This document shows, in pieces, positions 7,425-16,226 of a DNA stretch of 64,000 nucleotides. Within the stretch, counting starts at the first letter, position 1; each line of letters opens with the position of its first letter. Position numbers and translations under genes: made by a program. Origin of the DNA: Micromonospora chaiyaphumensis (GTDB lineage: Bacteria; Actinomycetota; Actinomycetes; Mycobacteriales; Micromonosporaceae); contig NZ_FMCS01000011.1 of assembly GCF_900091435.1 (NCBI RefSeq), positions 62,001 to 126,000 on the forward strand. Direction: 5' to 3'. The notes under the pieces were generated by a model that saw nothing but the letters and a program-made list of their open reading frames with translations, had not been told where the DNA came from and searched no databases.

Positions 7425-9272
7425 GTGAGCGAGTATCCGCCGATCGAGGATCACGGACTCATCGGTGATCTTCAGACCGCCGCCCTGGTGACCTGCGACG
7501 GCACGATCGACTGGTTCTGCGCACCCCGCTTCGACTCCCCCAGCATCTTCGCCAGCGTGCTCGACCGGGAGCGCGGCGGCTTCTTCCGGATCGCGCCGCA
7601 CGAGACCACCTACGTGACGAAACAGCTCTACCTGCCCGGCACCCCCATCCTGATCACGCGCTTCATCAGCGCCGACGGGGTCGCCGAGATCCAGGACTTC
7701 ATGCCGGTCACCGGCGAGAAGGCCACCGACGTGCACCGCCTGGTGCGCATGGTCACCATGGTCCGGGGCAGCATGCGGTTCCGGCTGGAGTGCCGGCCCC
7801 GGTTCGACTACGCGCGCGAGCGACCGCAGCTGGAGCGGCACCGGAACGGGTACGTCTTCCGCGGCTCGTCCGCGTCGCTCACCTTCAACCCGGTCCAGCC
7901 GGTCCGCCGCCTCATCGCCAAGGAGGACATGCACCTGGAGGACGGCGACCTGATCGGGTTCGGCACCCTCAACCAGGGCGACACCGGCGGGGTCGTGCTG
8001 GAGACGAACTCCGAGATGGAACCCCGGGCCGTCCCGCTCGAAGAGGTGCAGGGGATGTTCGAGTGGACGCGCGACTACTGGCGGCGGTGGGTCGAGCGCT
8101 CCCGGTACACCGGCCGCTGGCGGGAGATGGTCGAGCGGTCCGCCATCACGCTGAAGCTGATGACGTACGCGCCCACCGGCGCGATGATCGCCGCGCCGAC
8201 GGCCGCCCTGCCCGAACTCGTCGGCGGCACGCGCAACTGGGACTACCGCTACACCTGGGTCCGGGACACGTCCTTCTCCGTGCACGCGCTGCTCGGCCTC
8301 GGCTTCACCGAGGAGGTCGGCCGGTACATGGACTGGCTCGACGAGCGGATCCGGGAGGCCGGCGACCACCAGGCCCCGCTGAAGATCATGTACCGGGTCG
8401 ACGGGTCGTCCGACCTGCACGAGGAGGTGCTCGACCACCTGGAGGGATACCGGGGCTCCCGGCCGGTCCGGATCGGCAACGGCGCCGCCGACCAGCTCCA
8501 GCTCGACATCCACGGCGAGGCCCTCTACGCCATGCACGTCGCCGACGAACAGGGCATCCGGGTCTCCCACCAGGTGTGGAAGAGCACGGTACGGCTCATC
8601 GACTGGCTGTGCCACAACTGGGACCAGCCGGACGCCGGCATCTGGGAGAGCCGGCACCATCCCCGGGACTACACCTTCGGCCGGGTGATGTCCTGGGTCG
8701 CCCTGGACCGGGCCATCCGGCTCGCCGCCCGCACCGGCCGCCCCGGGGACGTCGCCTGCTGGACCAGCCAGCGGAACCTCATCTACGACCAGGTCATGGC
8801 GCGCGGTTACCACCGGGGCCGCGGGTCCTTCGTCCAGGCGTACGGCGAGAACGTCCTGGACGCCGCGCTGCTCTCCATGCCGGCGGTCGGCTTCGTGACG
8901 CCGTCGGATCCGATGTGGTGCCGCACCCTCGACGCCATCGAGCGGGAGCTGGTCTCCGACAGCCTGGTCCACCGGTACGACCCGGTCCACTCCCCCGACG
9001 GGCTCCCCGGCCACGAGGGCACCTTCAACATGTGCACCTTCTGGTACGCCGAGGCGCTGGCGCGCTCCGGCCGGCTCGACGACGCCCGGCTCACCTTCGA
9101 GAAAATGTTCACCTTCAGCAATCACCTCGGCCTCTACGCCGAGGAGATCGCCTCGACCGGTGAGCAGATCGGCAACTACCCGCAGGCCTTCAGCCACCTC
9201 GCCCTGATCAACACGGCCCTGGCGCTGAACGACATGCTCGAGACCGAGGCCGAGGCCCGGCGCAGGCGGTGA
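7425..9272 (+). CDS. Glycoside hydrolase family 15 protein (glucoamylase/trehalase-like)
   Basis: A 615-residue cytoplasmic-type protein without a signal peptide. It opens with PPIEDHGLIGDLQTAALV, the N-terminal signature of the bacterial GH15 group that includes mycobacterial trehalase. The core contains GGTRNWDYRYTWVRDTSF (about residues 265-282) and the C-terminal EEIASTGEQIGNYPQAFSHL, with the catalytic-base glutamate region. It should hydrolyse alpha-glucosidic bonds, probably of trehalose or malto-oligosaccharides. The GTG start at 7425 follows a G-rich stretch. The 95-base upstream gap contains an AT-richer patch (7360-7390) that may hold its promoter. Confidence 0.9.
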   Translation: MSEYPPIEDHGLIGDLQTAALVTCDGTIDWFCAPRFDSPSIFASVLDRERGGFFRIAPHETTYVTKQLYLPGTPILITRFISADGVAEIQDFMPVTGEKATDVHRLVRMVTMVRGSMRFRLECRPRFDYARERPQLERHRNGYVFRGSSASLTFNPVQPVRRLIAKEDMHLEDGDLIGFGTLNQGDTGGVVLETNSEMEPRAVPLEEVQGMFEWTRDYWRRWVERSRYTGRWREMVERSAITLKLMTYAPTGAMIAAPTAALPELVGGTRNWDYRYTWVRDTSFSVHALLGLGFTEEVGRYMDWLDERIREAGDHQAPLKIMYRVDGSSDLHEEVLDHLEGYRGSRPVRIGNGAADQLQLDIHGEALYAMHVADEQGIRVSHQVWKSTVRLIDWLCHNWDQPDAGIWESRHHPRDYTFGRVMSWVALDRAIRLAARTGRPGDVACWTSQRNLIYDQVMARGYHRGRGSFVQAYGENVLDAALLSMPAVGFVTPSDPMWCRTLDAIERELVSDSLVHRYDPVHSPDGLPGHEGTFNMCTFWYAEALARSGRLDDARLTFEKMFTFSNHLGLYAEEIASTGEQIGNYPQAFSHLALINTALALNDMLETEAEARRRR

Positions 9273-9379
9273 CATCTCGGGACGGGGTTAGCCGACGGCA
9301 GGCCGGGTAGCCACTCGCGCTGCGTGTGCAGCTCGTTGACCGGCCTTCCTTGCCGACGACCCAGCCGAGAGGAACGACG

Positions 9380-9850
9380 GTGTCGCACGAATACCGGAAG
9401 AACCCGGAGGCAGTTTCCCGGTTGTCGCCCGAGCAGTACCACGTGACCCAGGAGGGCGGGACCGAGCGGCCCTTCGCCAACCCCTACTGGGACACCAAGG
9501 AACCGGGCATCTACGTCGATGTCGTATCCGGCGAGCCACTGTTCGCGTCGGTCGACAAATACGACAGCGGCACCGGCTGGCCCTCCTTCACCAAGCCCAT
9601 CGAGCCGCGCAACGTGGTCGAGGTCCGGGACGTCGCCCTCGGCATGGTGCGCACCGAGGTCAGGTCCGCACACGGCGACAGCCACCTCGGGCACGTCTTC
9701 GACGACGGCCCCGTCGCCACCGGCGGGCTGCGCTACTGCATGAACTCCGCGGCGCTCCGGTTCATCCGGCGCGACGACCTGGAACGGGAAGGGTACGGCG
9801 AGTACCGCGCACTGTTCGAGCACCCGGACGGGGGGCGAAGCGATGAGTGA
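9380..9850 (+). CDS. msrB: Peptide-methionine (R)-S-oxide reductase MsrB
   Basis: A 156-residue enzyme reducing methionine-R-sulfoxide in proteins. It has the MsrB core DSGTGWPSF (residue ~57 on), HLGHVF, and RYCMNSAALRF with catalytic Cys120. Both zinc-binding CxxC pairs found in E. coli MsrB are absent (the regions read VVSGEPLF and RSAHGDSHLGH). The cysteine in DSGCGWPSF, which resolves the sulfenate in many MsrBs, is threonine here. Recycling must therefore use another cysteine or an outside reductant. The GTG start at 9380 follows GAGAGGA. The stop overlaps msrA by 8 bases. Confidence 0.93.
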   Translation: MSHEYRKNPEAVSRLSPEQYHVTQEGGTERPFANPYWDTKEPGIYVDVVSGEPLFASVDKYDSGTGWPSFTKPIEPRNVVEVRDVALGMVRTEVRSAHGDSHLGHVFDDGPVATGGLRYCMNSAALRFIRRDDLEREGYGEYRALFEHPDGGRSDE

Positions 9851-10361
9851 CAAGACGGAGAAGGCCGTCCTCGCCGGCGGCTGCTTCTGGGGAATGCAGG
9901 ACCTCATCCGGAAACGGCCCGGCGTGGTGTCCACCCGGGTCGGCTACACCGGCGGCGACGTGCCGAACGCGACGTACTACAACCACGAGGGCCACGCCGA
10001 GGCCATCGAGATCGCCTACGACCCGGACAAGCTCTCGTACCGGGACCTTCTCGAGTTCTTCTTCCAGGTCCACGACCCGACGACCCTCAACCGCCAGGGC
10101 GGTGACGTCGGCACCAGTTACCGGTCCGCCATCTTCTACTGCGACGACGAGCAGCGGAAGGTCGCCGAGGACACGATCGCGGACGTCGACGCCTCCGGCC
10201 TGTGGCCGGGCAAGGTCGTCACCGAGGTCACCCCGGCCGGCCCCTTCTGGGAGGCGGAGCCGGAGCACCAGGACTACCTGGAGAAGCATCCCGGCGGCTA
10301 CACCTGCCACTTCCCCCGGCCCGACTGGAAGCTGCCCCGCCGGGGCGAGAACCAGAGCTGA
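9843..10361 (+). CDS. msrA: Peptide-methionine (S)-S-oxide reductase MsrA
   Basis: A 172-residue enzyme. The catalytic motif GCFWG carries Cys14, followed by GVVSTRVGYTGG and the conserved YYNHEGHAEA. It reduces methionine-S-sulfoxide, complementing the upstream MsrB, whose stop it overlaps by 8 bases. Together they repair both sulfoxide diastereomers. Other cysteines (for example in YTCHFP near the C-terminus) could resolve the catalytic sulfenic acid. It leads into an epoxide hydrolase gene 38 bases downstream with a strong GAGGAGAAGGAG ribosome-binding site. Confidence 0.95.
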   Translation: MSDKTEKAVLAGGCFWGMQDLIRKRPGVVSTRVGYTGGDVPNATYYNHEGHAEAIEIAYDPDKLSYRDLLEFFFQVHDPTTLNRQGGDVGTSYRSAIFYCDDEQRKVAEDTIADVDASGLWPGKVVTEVTPAGPFWEAEPEHQDYLEKHPGGYTCHFPRPDWKLPRRGENQS

Positions 10362-10399
10362 CCGCGCGCTGCGAGAAGTCCGAGGAGAAGGAGACCCAC

Positions 10400-11626
10400 G
10401 TGGCTGTCAAGACGCAGACCCTGGCCCGCGCCACCGACATCCGGCCGTTCACGGTGGAGATTCCCGAAGCGGATCTCCAGGACATGCGGCGGCGCATCGC
10501 CGCCACCCGATGGCCCGAGAGGCAGACCGTCGACGACCAGTCCCAGGGCGTGCCGCTGGAGACCAGCCAGGCGCTCGCCCGCTACTGGGAGAAGGAGTAC
10601 GACTGGCGCAAGGTCGAGGCGCGGTTGAACTCCCTGCCCAACTTCATCACCGAGATCGACGGCCTGGACATCCACTTCATCCACGTCCGGTCCAAGCACG
10701 AGAACGCGCTGCCGATCATCGTCACGCACGGCTGGCCCGGCTCCGTCATCGAGCAGCTGAAGATCATCGAGCCGCTGACCGACCCGACGGCACACGGCGG
10801 GTCCGCGTCGGACGCCTTCCACGTGGTGATCCCGTCGATGCCGGGTTACGGCTTCTCCGGCAAGCCGACCGAGCCCGGCTGGGGGCCGGAACACATCGCG
10901 AGGGCCTGGACCGAGCTGATGAAGCGCCTCGGCTACGACCGGTTCGTCGCGCAGGGCGGCGACTGGGGCGCCCTCATCACCAACCTGATGGGCGTGCAGG
11001 CACCGCCGGAACTGGCCGCCATCCACACCAACATGCCGAGCACGGTTCCGTTCGAGATCGACGCGCTGGTCCAGTCCGACATCACCGGAATCAACGGCGC
11101 GCTCTCGAAGCTGCCGGCCAACCTCTCCGACGAGGAACGGCGGGCCACCGAGCAGCAGGACTTCTTCTGGAAGCACTCCGCCTACGCACTGATCATGGCC
11201 ACCCGCCCCGAGACCCTGATCGGGCTCGCGGACTCGCCCGTCGCGCTGGCGACCTTCATGTGCGACCACGACGCGGCCAGCCTGGAGCTGATCTGCCGGG
11301 CGTTCGGCGGGAACCCGGGCGGCATCAGCCGCGACGACATCCTCGACAACATCACGCTCACCTGGTTGACGAACACGGGCGTCTCCTCCGCCCGCCTCTA
11401 CTGGGAGAACAAGTACTCCTTCCTCGGCGCCAAGGACGTCAGGGTGCCGGCCGCCGTCAGCGTCTTCCCGGACGAGCTCTACCAGGCGCCGCGGAGCTGG
11501 GCCGAGCAGGCGTATCCGAACCTCATCCACTACAACCAGCTCGACCGGGGTGGGCACTTCGCCGCCTGGGAGCAGCCGCAGCTCCTGTGCGACGAGCTGC
11601 GCACCGCCTTCCGGTCGGTTCGCTAG
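10400..11626 (+). CDS. Epoxide hydrolase (EHN-domain type)
   Basis: A 408-residue protein with the microsomal-type epoxide hydrolase architecture: an N-terminal EHN region (IRPFTVEIPEADLQDMRRRI), oxyanion loop HGWPGS, nucleophile Asp188 in GGDWGALI, and a catalytic histidine in GGHFAAWE near the C-terminus. It opens epoxides through an aspartyl ester. It has no N-terminal membrane anchor. The GTG start at 10400 follows GAGGAGAAGGAG. Its stop is followed without a gap by the redoxin gene, so it is part of the msrB-msrA operon. This placement suggests removal of reactive epoxides under oxidative stress. Confidence 0.9.
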   Translation: MAVKTQTLARATDIRPFTVEIPEADLQDMRRRIAATRWPERQTVDDQSQGVPLETSQALARYWEKEYDWRKVEARLNSLPNFITEIDGLDIHFIHVRSKHENALPIIVTHGWPGSVIEQLKIIEPLTDPTAHGGSASDAFHVVIPSMPGYGFSGKPTEPGWGPEHIARAWTELMKRLGYDRFVAQGGDWGALITNLMGVQAPPELAAIHTNMPSTVPFEIDALVQSDITGINGALSKLPANLSDEERRATEQQDFFWKHSAYALIMATRPETLIGLADSPVALATFMCDHDAASLELICRAFGGNPGGISRDDILDNITLTWLTNTGVSSARLYWENKYSFLGAKDVRVPAAVSVFPDELYQAPRSWAEQAYPNLIHYNQLDRGGHFAAWEQPQLLCDELRTAFRSVR

Positions 11627-12580
11627 ATGGCCGTCTCCGAGCGGCTGCGCCTGCCCGCGCTCGACGGGGCGACCGGGTGGCTCAACTCCGAGCCACTCGG
11701 TCCCGCCGAGCTGCGGGGGCGCCCCGTCCTCGTGAACTTCTGGACGCTGACCTGCATCAACTGGCTGCGCCAGGAGCCGTACGTGCGGGCGTGGTCGCAG
11801 GCCTACCGGGACGACGGGCTCGTGGTCCTCGGCGTGCACACGCCGGAGTTCTCGTTCGAGCACGACATCGACGGGGTGCGCCAGGCGGTCGCGGCCCGCG
11901 GGATCGACTACCCGGTGGCGGTCGACAACGACTACGGGGTCTGGAGCGCCTTCGACAACCACTACTGGCCGGCGCTCTACTTCGTCGACGCGGACGGCGT
12001 CATCCGCGACCACCATTTCGGCGAGGGCCGCTACGAGAAGTCGGAACGGACGATCCAGCGGCTGCTCGGCGTCGACCGGGACCTCGTCCCCGTCGAGGGA
12101 CGCGGCGTGGAGGCCGACGCCGACTGGGACCACCTGCGCACGCCCGAGACGTATCTCGGTTACGCGCGCTCGGAGCAGTTCGCGTCACCGGACGACGCCA
12201 CGTACGACGCGAGCAGCGCCTACGAACTCCCCGCGAGCCTGCCCGCCGACCACTGGGCGCTCGGCGGCGAGTGGACGATCGCCTCCGAGCGGATCGTGCT
12301 CGACCGGCCCGGGGGCACCCTCGCCTTCCGGTTCCAGGCCCGCGACGCGCATCTCGTGCTGTCGCCCGGGGCGCACGGCCCGATCCCCTTCCGCCTGCTC
12401 CTCGACGGCGCGGCGCCGGGATCCGCGCACGGCGACGACGTCGACGAGAACGGCAACGGCCTGCTCCGGGAGGGCCGGCTCTACCAGCTCGTCCGCCAGC
12501 GGGACGCCGTCCGGGAGCGGACCCTGGAGCTCACGTTCCTCGAACCCGGCGCCGAGGCGTACGTGTTCACCTTCGGCTAG
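11627..12580 (+). CDS. Thioredoxin-fold (redoxin) protein with a half active site, DipZ C-terminal-like
   Basis: A 317-residue protein. Residues 1-150 form a thioredoxin/TlpA-like domain (GRPVLVNFWTLTC, VVLGVHTPEF, WPALYFVDADG). Residues ~170-317 form a beta-rich domain like that following the redoxin part of DipZ (TYDASSAYELP, GEWTIASE, AYVFTFG). The family motif CxxC (usually CINC) reads C43-I-N-W46, so the resolving cysteine is tryptophan. A single-cysteine redoxin cannot form the usual disulfide; it may form a mixed disulfide with mycothiol or act as a peroxidase-like protein. No signal peptide is present. It begins on the base after the epoxide hydrolase stop. Confidence 0.85.
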   Translation: MAVSERLRLPALDGATGWLNSEPLGPAELRGRPVLVNFWTLTCINWLRQEPYVRAWSQAYRDDGLVVLGVHTPEFSFEHDIDGVRQAVAARGIDYPVAVDNDYGVWSAFDNHYWPALYFVDADGVIRDHHFGEGRYEKSERTIQRLLGVDRDLVPVEGRGVEADADWDHLRTPETYLGYARSEQFASPDDATYDASSAYELPASLPADHWALGGEWTIASERIVLDRPGGTLAFRFQARDAHLVLSPGAHGPIPFRLLLDGAAPGSAHGDDVDENGNGLLREGRLYQLVRQRDAVRERTLELTFLEPGAEAYVFTFG

Positions 12581-12634
12581 CGGCGCGGCTGAATTGACCT
12601 CGCGCGTCGCCACGCCCGTTGGCAGAATCGCCGG

Positions 12635-13522
12635 GTGCCCGAGCCGGTCGACGTGAGCCCACCGTTCCGCTGGGATCTGGTGACACCGGACCAGCTCGGC
12701 TCGATGCTGGCCGGCGGTCCCGAACCGGAGCTGTGGTTCATCGACGACCTGACGGAGTGCGCGGGCAAGGTGCTGGCCCGCAGCGGCAACGGCGACCTGC
12801 TGTTCGTGGGCCGGTCGCTGGACTCGATGTTCGACCTCCTCAGCGGCGCCCTGGCCGGCATCGCCACCGAGCAGCGCCTGGCGCGCCTCCCCTTCTCGTT
12901 CCACCGGCGGCCGGTGGTGGACGGACGCGGGAAGTGGCGCGTGCCCGCGCTGTCGGCCGAGCAGCGAACGGCCGCCCGCCGGGTGCTGACCGACCTCGAC
13001 GTGACGCCACACGCCCTGGCCCGCCGGCGCCGGCCGGTGACCTTCGTCGACGTGGTTCACGAGGGCTCGACCTTCGCGGAGCTCTTCGAGTTGCTGGACG
13101 ACTGGATCGCCGAGTCCCGCGAGCCGTGGGAGGTCGTACGCCGGAAGCTGCGGTTCCTGGGCGTCACCCGGCGCCGGAAGACGAGCCCCCACACCTGGCG
13201 CTGGCAGCAGCACGCCGAATGGACCCGGCGGCTCCCGGCCGCCTCGGTGCAGAACGTCTCCCTGCACGCCCTCGTGTGGTCCTACTTCGGCGACCACCAG
13301 ACGAAACTCACCCGATCGTTCCGACCGGACCGGTGGCTCCGTCCGGACGACGGACCGGGCCGCGACGAGCGGGCCCGGCAGGCGCTCGCCGAGGCGGTCG
13401 CCCTGGTGGCGTACGGCCGGGGCGCCTCCGGCCGGCGCGCGCTCGCGTCCGGGATCGACCGCGAGCCGGCCCTGGCCCAACCCTGGCTCCGCTCCCTCGT
13501 CCGCCGGCTCAACGGGGTCTGA
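12635..13522 (+). CDS. Uncharacterised protein with a possible phosphoribosyltransferase-like motif
   Basis: A 295-residue protein that I do not recognise by name. Two features suggest a PRTase-like fold: LLFVGRSLDSMFDLLSGAL (residues ~55-73), and PVTFVDVVHEGSTFAELFELL (near 132-152), which has the hydrophobic-strand-D-x-x-x-x-G-x-T shape of a PRPP loop but lacks the paired acidic residues. The C-terminal third is helical and basic. CAGAAT six bases before the GTG at 12635 could be the -10 box of a leaderless transcript. The next gene (AlkD-like) follows after 50 bases. Confidence 0.7.
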   Translation: MPEPVDVSPPFRWDLVTPDQLGSMLAGGPEPELWFIDDLTECAGKVLARSGNGDLLFVGRSLDSMFDLLSGALAGIATEQRLARLPFSFHRRPVVDGRGKWRVPALSAEQRTAARRVLTDLDVTPHALARRRRPVTFVDVVHEGSTFAELFELLDDWIAESREPWEVVRRKLRFLGVTRRRKTSPHTWRWQQHAEWTRRLPAASVQNVSLHALVWSYFGDHQTKLTRSFRPDRWLRPDDGPGRDERARQALAEAVALVAYGRGASGRRALASGIDREPALAQPWLRSLVRRLNGV

Positions 13523-13535
13523 CGGCAGGGCGTCG

Positions 13536-13541
13536 TAGGCT
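13536..13541 (+). promoter_or_regulatory. -10-like TAGGCT before the AlkD-like gene
   Basis: TAGGCT matches the actinobacterial TAnnnT -10 box and lies 31 bases upstream of the ATG, ahead of a GGGAGG ribosome-binding site. No clear -35 box is visible. Confidence 0.35.
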
Positions 13542-13572
13542 GCATGTCGCAGGTGACGGGCGGGAGGCTGAG

Positions 13573-14241
13573 ATGGCCGAGACCACGGTGGCCGGGGTGC
13601 TGGCCGAGCTGGCCGCACTCGAGGACCCGAAGGCACGCGCCGTGAACGAGCGGCACGGTGACGATCACGGGGTCAACCTCGGCACGCTGCGCGCGCTCGC
13701 GAAGCGGCTGAAGACGCAGCAGGAACTCGCGACCCAGCTCTGGGCGACGGGCGACAGCGCGGCCAGACTGCTGGCACTCCTGATCTGCCGCCCGAAGGCG
13801 TTCGCACGCGACGACCTGGACGTCATGCTGCGCGAGGCCCGCACACCCAAGGTGCACGACTGGCTCGTGAACTACGTGGTGAAGAAGAACCCGCACGCCG
13901 AGGAGCTGCGGGTGGCCTGGTCCGCCGACCCGGATCCCGTGGTCGCGAGCGCCGGCTGGGCGCTGACCACGGAACGCGTGGCGAAGAATCCCGAGGGCCT
14001 CGACCTCGCCGGGCTCCTCGACGTCATCGAGGCGGAGATGAGGGACGCCCCGGACCGCCTGCAGTGGGTTATGAACCACTGCCTGGCGCAGATCGGGATC
14101 GAGGACGCCGCGCTGCGCGGCCGTGCCATCGACATCGGCGAGCGCCTGCAGGTGCTCAAGGACTACCCGACTCCCCCGGGCTGCACATCCCCGTTCGCGC
14201 CCATCTGGATCACCGAGATGGTGCGCCGGCAGCAGTCCTGA
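13573..14241 (+). CDS. DNA alkylation repair protein (AlkD-like HEAT repeats)
   Basis: A 222-residue, largely helical protein. It contains the AlkD-type pattern: KARAVNERHGDDHGVNLGTLRALAK near the start (residues 16-40), repeated helical pairs such as ALLICRPKAF and VHDWLVNYVVKK, then ASAGWALTTERV. Family members bind N3- or N7-alkylated bases and release them without base flipping. The ATG at 13573 follows GGGAGG. It lies downstream of the PRTase-like gene with its own -10-like box. The terminal CTSPFAPIWITEMV is typical of the uncharacterised subgroup of this family, so glycosylase activity is inferred. Confidence 0.8.
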   Translation: MAETTVAGVLAELAALEDPKARAVNERHGDDHGVNLGTLRALAKRLKTQQELATQLWATGDSAARLLALLICRPKAFARDDLDVMLREARTPKVHDWLVNYVVKKNPHAEELRVAWSADPDPVVASAGWALTTERVAKNPEGLDLAGLLDVIEAEMRDAPDRLQWVMNHCLAQIGIEDAALRGRAIDIGERLQVLKDYPTPPGCTSPFAPIWITEMVRRQQS

Positions 14242-14276
14242 GCAGCCGGCGCACCGTCAGCGGCCGAGCCGGTCCG

Positions 14277-15146
14277 TCACGCCGGTTCGACGGGTAGCCA
14301 CAGCTCGCAGGTCGCGGTGCTGAAGTCGTCCGCGCGGTCGAGGACGGCCACGATCGAGGGTCCGGGACGCAGCCGCCACGGGTTCGAGGGGAACCACTCG
14401 GTCGCGGTCGCGGCCCAGGTCTCCTGCAGCACCTGCGGGTGCGGTCCGGAGGTGCGGAAGACGGCCCACCGGCCGGCCGGCACCTCGATGGCGTCGAGGT
14501 CGTCCGGGGCCGGCGTGTCCGGGGAGAGAGCCACCCCGTGCAGGTACGTCAGCTCACTGCCCTCGGTGCCGTCCGGATCGAGGTCGTCGCAGACCTGCAG
14601 CAGGCCCCCGGGCTCGGCGTCGCCGAGGCCCTTCAGCCGGACATGCTCCTCCATGGGCAGCGCGGTGATGTGCCGCTGGATGTGCGGGTTGATGCCGTGG
14701 TGGATCAGCGGGACCCGGGCGGCGTGCCCGACGAGCCGGAACGCGGGGCGGTCGACGATGCGGGTGTGCATGGGGTTGCTCCCTTCAACGGTCAGGCGGA
14801 ACCTGAGCTGCGGTTGTGTGCGAAGGGGGCCTCCGTCGCGGCGGACGTCACCGGGGCCGGCGCCGTGGACCGCCCGGAACGCGCGTCCGAACGCCTCGGT
14901 CGAGCCGTACCCGTGCCGGACGGCGATGCTCAGCAGATCGTCCCGGCCGCGGACGACGTCGGCGGCGGCGAGGGTCATGCGGCGCCGGCGCACGTACTCC
15001 GACAGCGGCATGCCGGCCAGCGACGAGAACATCCGCCGCAGGTGGTACTCGGTCGTGCCGAGCGTCCGGGCCAGCCCGTTGACGTCGAGTTCCTCGGTGA
15101 GGTGCTCCTCGACGAGGTCGACGAGCCGGTTGAGTGCCGAGATCAC
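14277..15146 (-). CDS. AraC-family regulator with GyrI-like effector domain
   Basis: A 289-residue protein. Residues ~1-100 form the AraC/XylS double helix-turn-helix (DVNGLARTLGTTEYHLRRMF and AVRHGYGSTEAFGRAFRAVH). Residues ~125-289 form a GyrI/SoxS-like small-molecule domain (MHTRIVDRPAFRLVGHAARV, ending in CELWLPVEPA). Such proteins (Rob, BmrR relatives) bind amphipathic drugs. GTG at 15146 is chosen because AAAGGAGG lies 4 bases upstream; a longer in-frame start lacks a ribosome-binding site and adds low-complexity sequence. No drug pump is adjacent, so the regulon is unknown. Confidence 0.9.
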   Translation of the reverse strand: MISALNRLVDLVEEHLTEELDVNGLARTLGTTEYHLRRMFSSLAGMPLSEYVRRRRMTLAAADVVRGRDDLLSIAVRHGYGSTEAFGRAFRAVHGAGPGDVRRDGGPLRTQPQLRFRLTVEGSNPMHTRIVDRPAFRLVGHAARVPLIHHGINPHIQRHITALPMEEHVRLKGLGDAEPGGLLQVCDDLDPDGTEGSELTYLHGVALSPDTPAPDDLDAIEVPAGRWAVFRTSGPHPQVLQETWAATATEWFPSNPWRLRPGPSIVAVLDRADDFSTATCELWLPVEPA

Positions 15147-15231
15147 GTGGCCTCCTTTCGACGTCAAGCCTGGCCCGGCGGGCCGGGCCCGCGCCCGACC
15201 GCTGTGGCCCGATCCGATCAAGTTTGAAAGA

Positions 15232-15660
15232 TCACTTCGACTCGCCCGGGCAGCAGGAGCAGCGGCCCGAGTCCTCCGGGTCATCCGGTTGCACGGTGCC
15301 GTTCAGCAGCCCGACCGGTTCCGGCATGCCCCCCGGCTGATGGCGGTACACCCCGCACGGCCCGCTGACGTCCCACAGGTGGGTCAACGGCCCCACCGCC
15401 TCCGGCACCGCCGCGCACATCACCGCGCAGTGCTCGTCGCTGACGTACGCGGCGAAGACCGGATGGCCGGTCGACGCGGCCACCGCCCGGGACGGCCCGA
15501 GCAGATCCGGCGGATCGTTCCACCCCTGGGTCTCCAGCGACTGCCACCCGTCGCCCAACTCGCGCAACCACCGATGGCGGTAACCGAACCCGCCGATGCC
15601 GTCCTGGTCGACCAGCAACCCCCGGGGCCGCGCCACCACCACCGTGCCCCAGTAACCCAC
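15232..15660 (-). CDS. Uncharacterised 142-residue protein with C-terminal cysteine cluster
   Basis: Begins GYWGTVVVARP and ends with GRCSCCPGESK, a CxCC cluster that could bind a metal. The middle has tryptophan-rich LGDGWQSLETQGWNDPP. I recognise no named family. The GTG start is preceded at six bases by TAGCCT (complement of 15667-15672), so the mRNA is probably leaderless; no ribosome-binding site is present. It is divergent from the next plus-strand gene across 94 bases. Confidence 0.7.
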   Translation of the reverse strand: MGYWGTVVVARPRGLLVDQDGIGGFGYRHRWLRELGDGWQSLETQGWNDPPDLLGPSRAVAASTGHPVFAAYVSDEHCAVMCAAVPEAVGPLTHLWDVSGPCGVYRHQPGGMPEPVGLLNGTVQPDDPEDSGRCSCCPGESK

Positions 15661-15754
15661 CGGCGCAGGCTAGGCCGACCATCGCTCGCCTGCCTCCCCG
15701 TTGATCAGCTTTTTCGGCTGACGGCTGTGCGGCTGCGTCTGACACCCTGCAAGG

Positions 15755-16153
15755 ATGCGCAACCTCGGGTCGTCCATCGAGTTCCGCGAACAGCCATGGC
15801 CCGCCATCGCGGCACGCCTACACGGGGTCCTCGACGACAGCGCCACCTACGAACCAGTGCTGGACATCGTCGACAGCGTCATCGCGTTCGAGGCCGAGGC
15901 CCTGCTGGCCGGCACGACCTCAATGTTCGATCTCGTCGTCACGCCGAAACCCATCACCCCACCACCCGTCGACGTCGTGGTGGTCCGATCGCTCTACGGC
16001 CGGATCACCATCGAGCACATCTCTCACACCGGGCGGAACGACCGGATTGAGCGACCAGCGCAGGAAGGCGTCGCCCTGTTCTGGCGGTTCATGATCGAAA
16101 AGTTCGTCCACCCCACGCCGACCGGCGCACCACCCGACCAGGAGATTCCGTGA
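15755..16153 (+). CDS. Uncharacterised 132-residue protein
   Basis: Acidic N-terminal half (LDDSATYEPVLDIVDSVIAFEAEALL), then a beta-rich part (DLVVTPKPITPPPVDVVVVRS) and a C-terminal helix with a proline-rich tail. No known domain is recognised. AAGG lies three bases before the ATG, which is closer than usual, and CACCCT six bases before the ATG could be a -10 box for a leaderless mRNA. It is the first of a run of small unknown genes up to the tRNA-Val duplication. Confidence 0.6.
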   Translation: MRNLGSSIEFREQPWPAIAARLHGVLDDSATYEPVLDIVDSVIAFEAEALLAGTTSMFDLVVTPKPITPPPVDVVVVRSLYGRITIEHISHTGRNDRIERPAQEGVALFWRFMIEKFVHPTPTGAPPDQEIP

Positions 16154-16226
16154 CCCACTCCGGTCCGGGCGCGTCTCTGCCCCCGGCCAGCAGGGCATTC
16201 GCTTCTACGGCCGGTAGCCTCCCGGT

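Noticed and set aside
9273..9379. Riboswitch in front of msrB
   Set aside because: The 107-base region has no recognised aptamer core or convincing paired structure.
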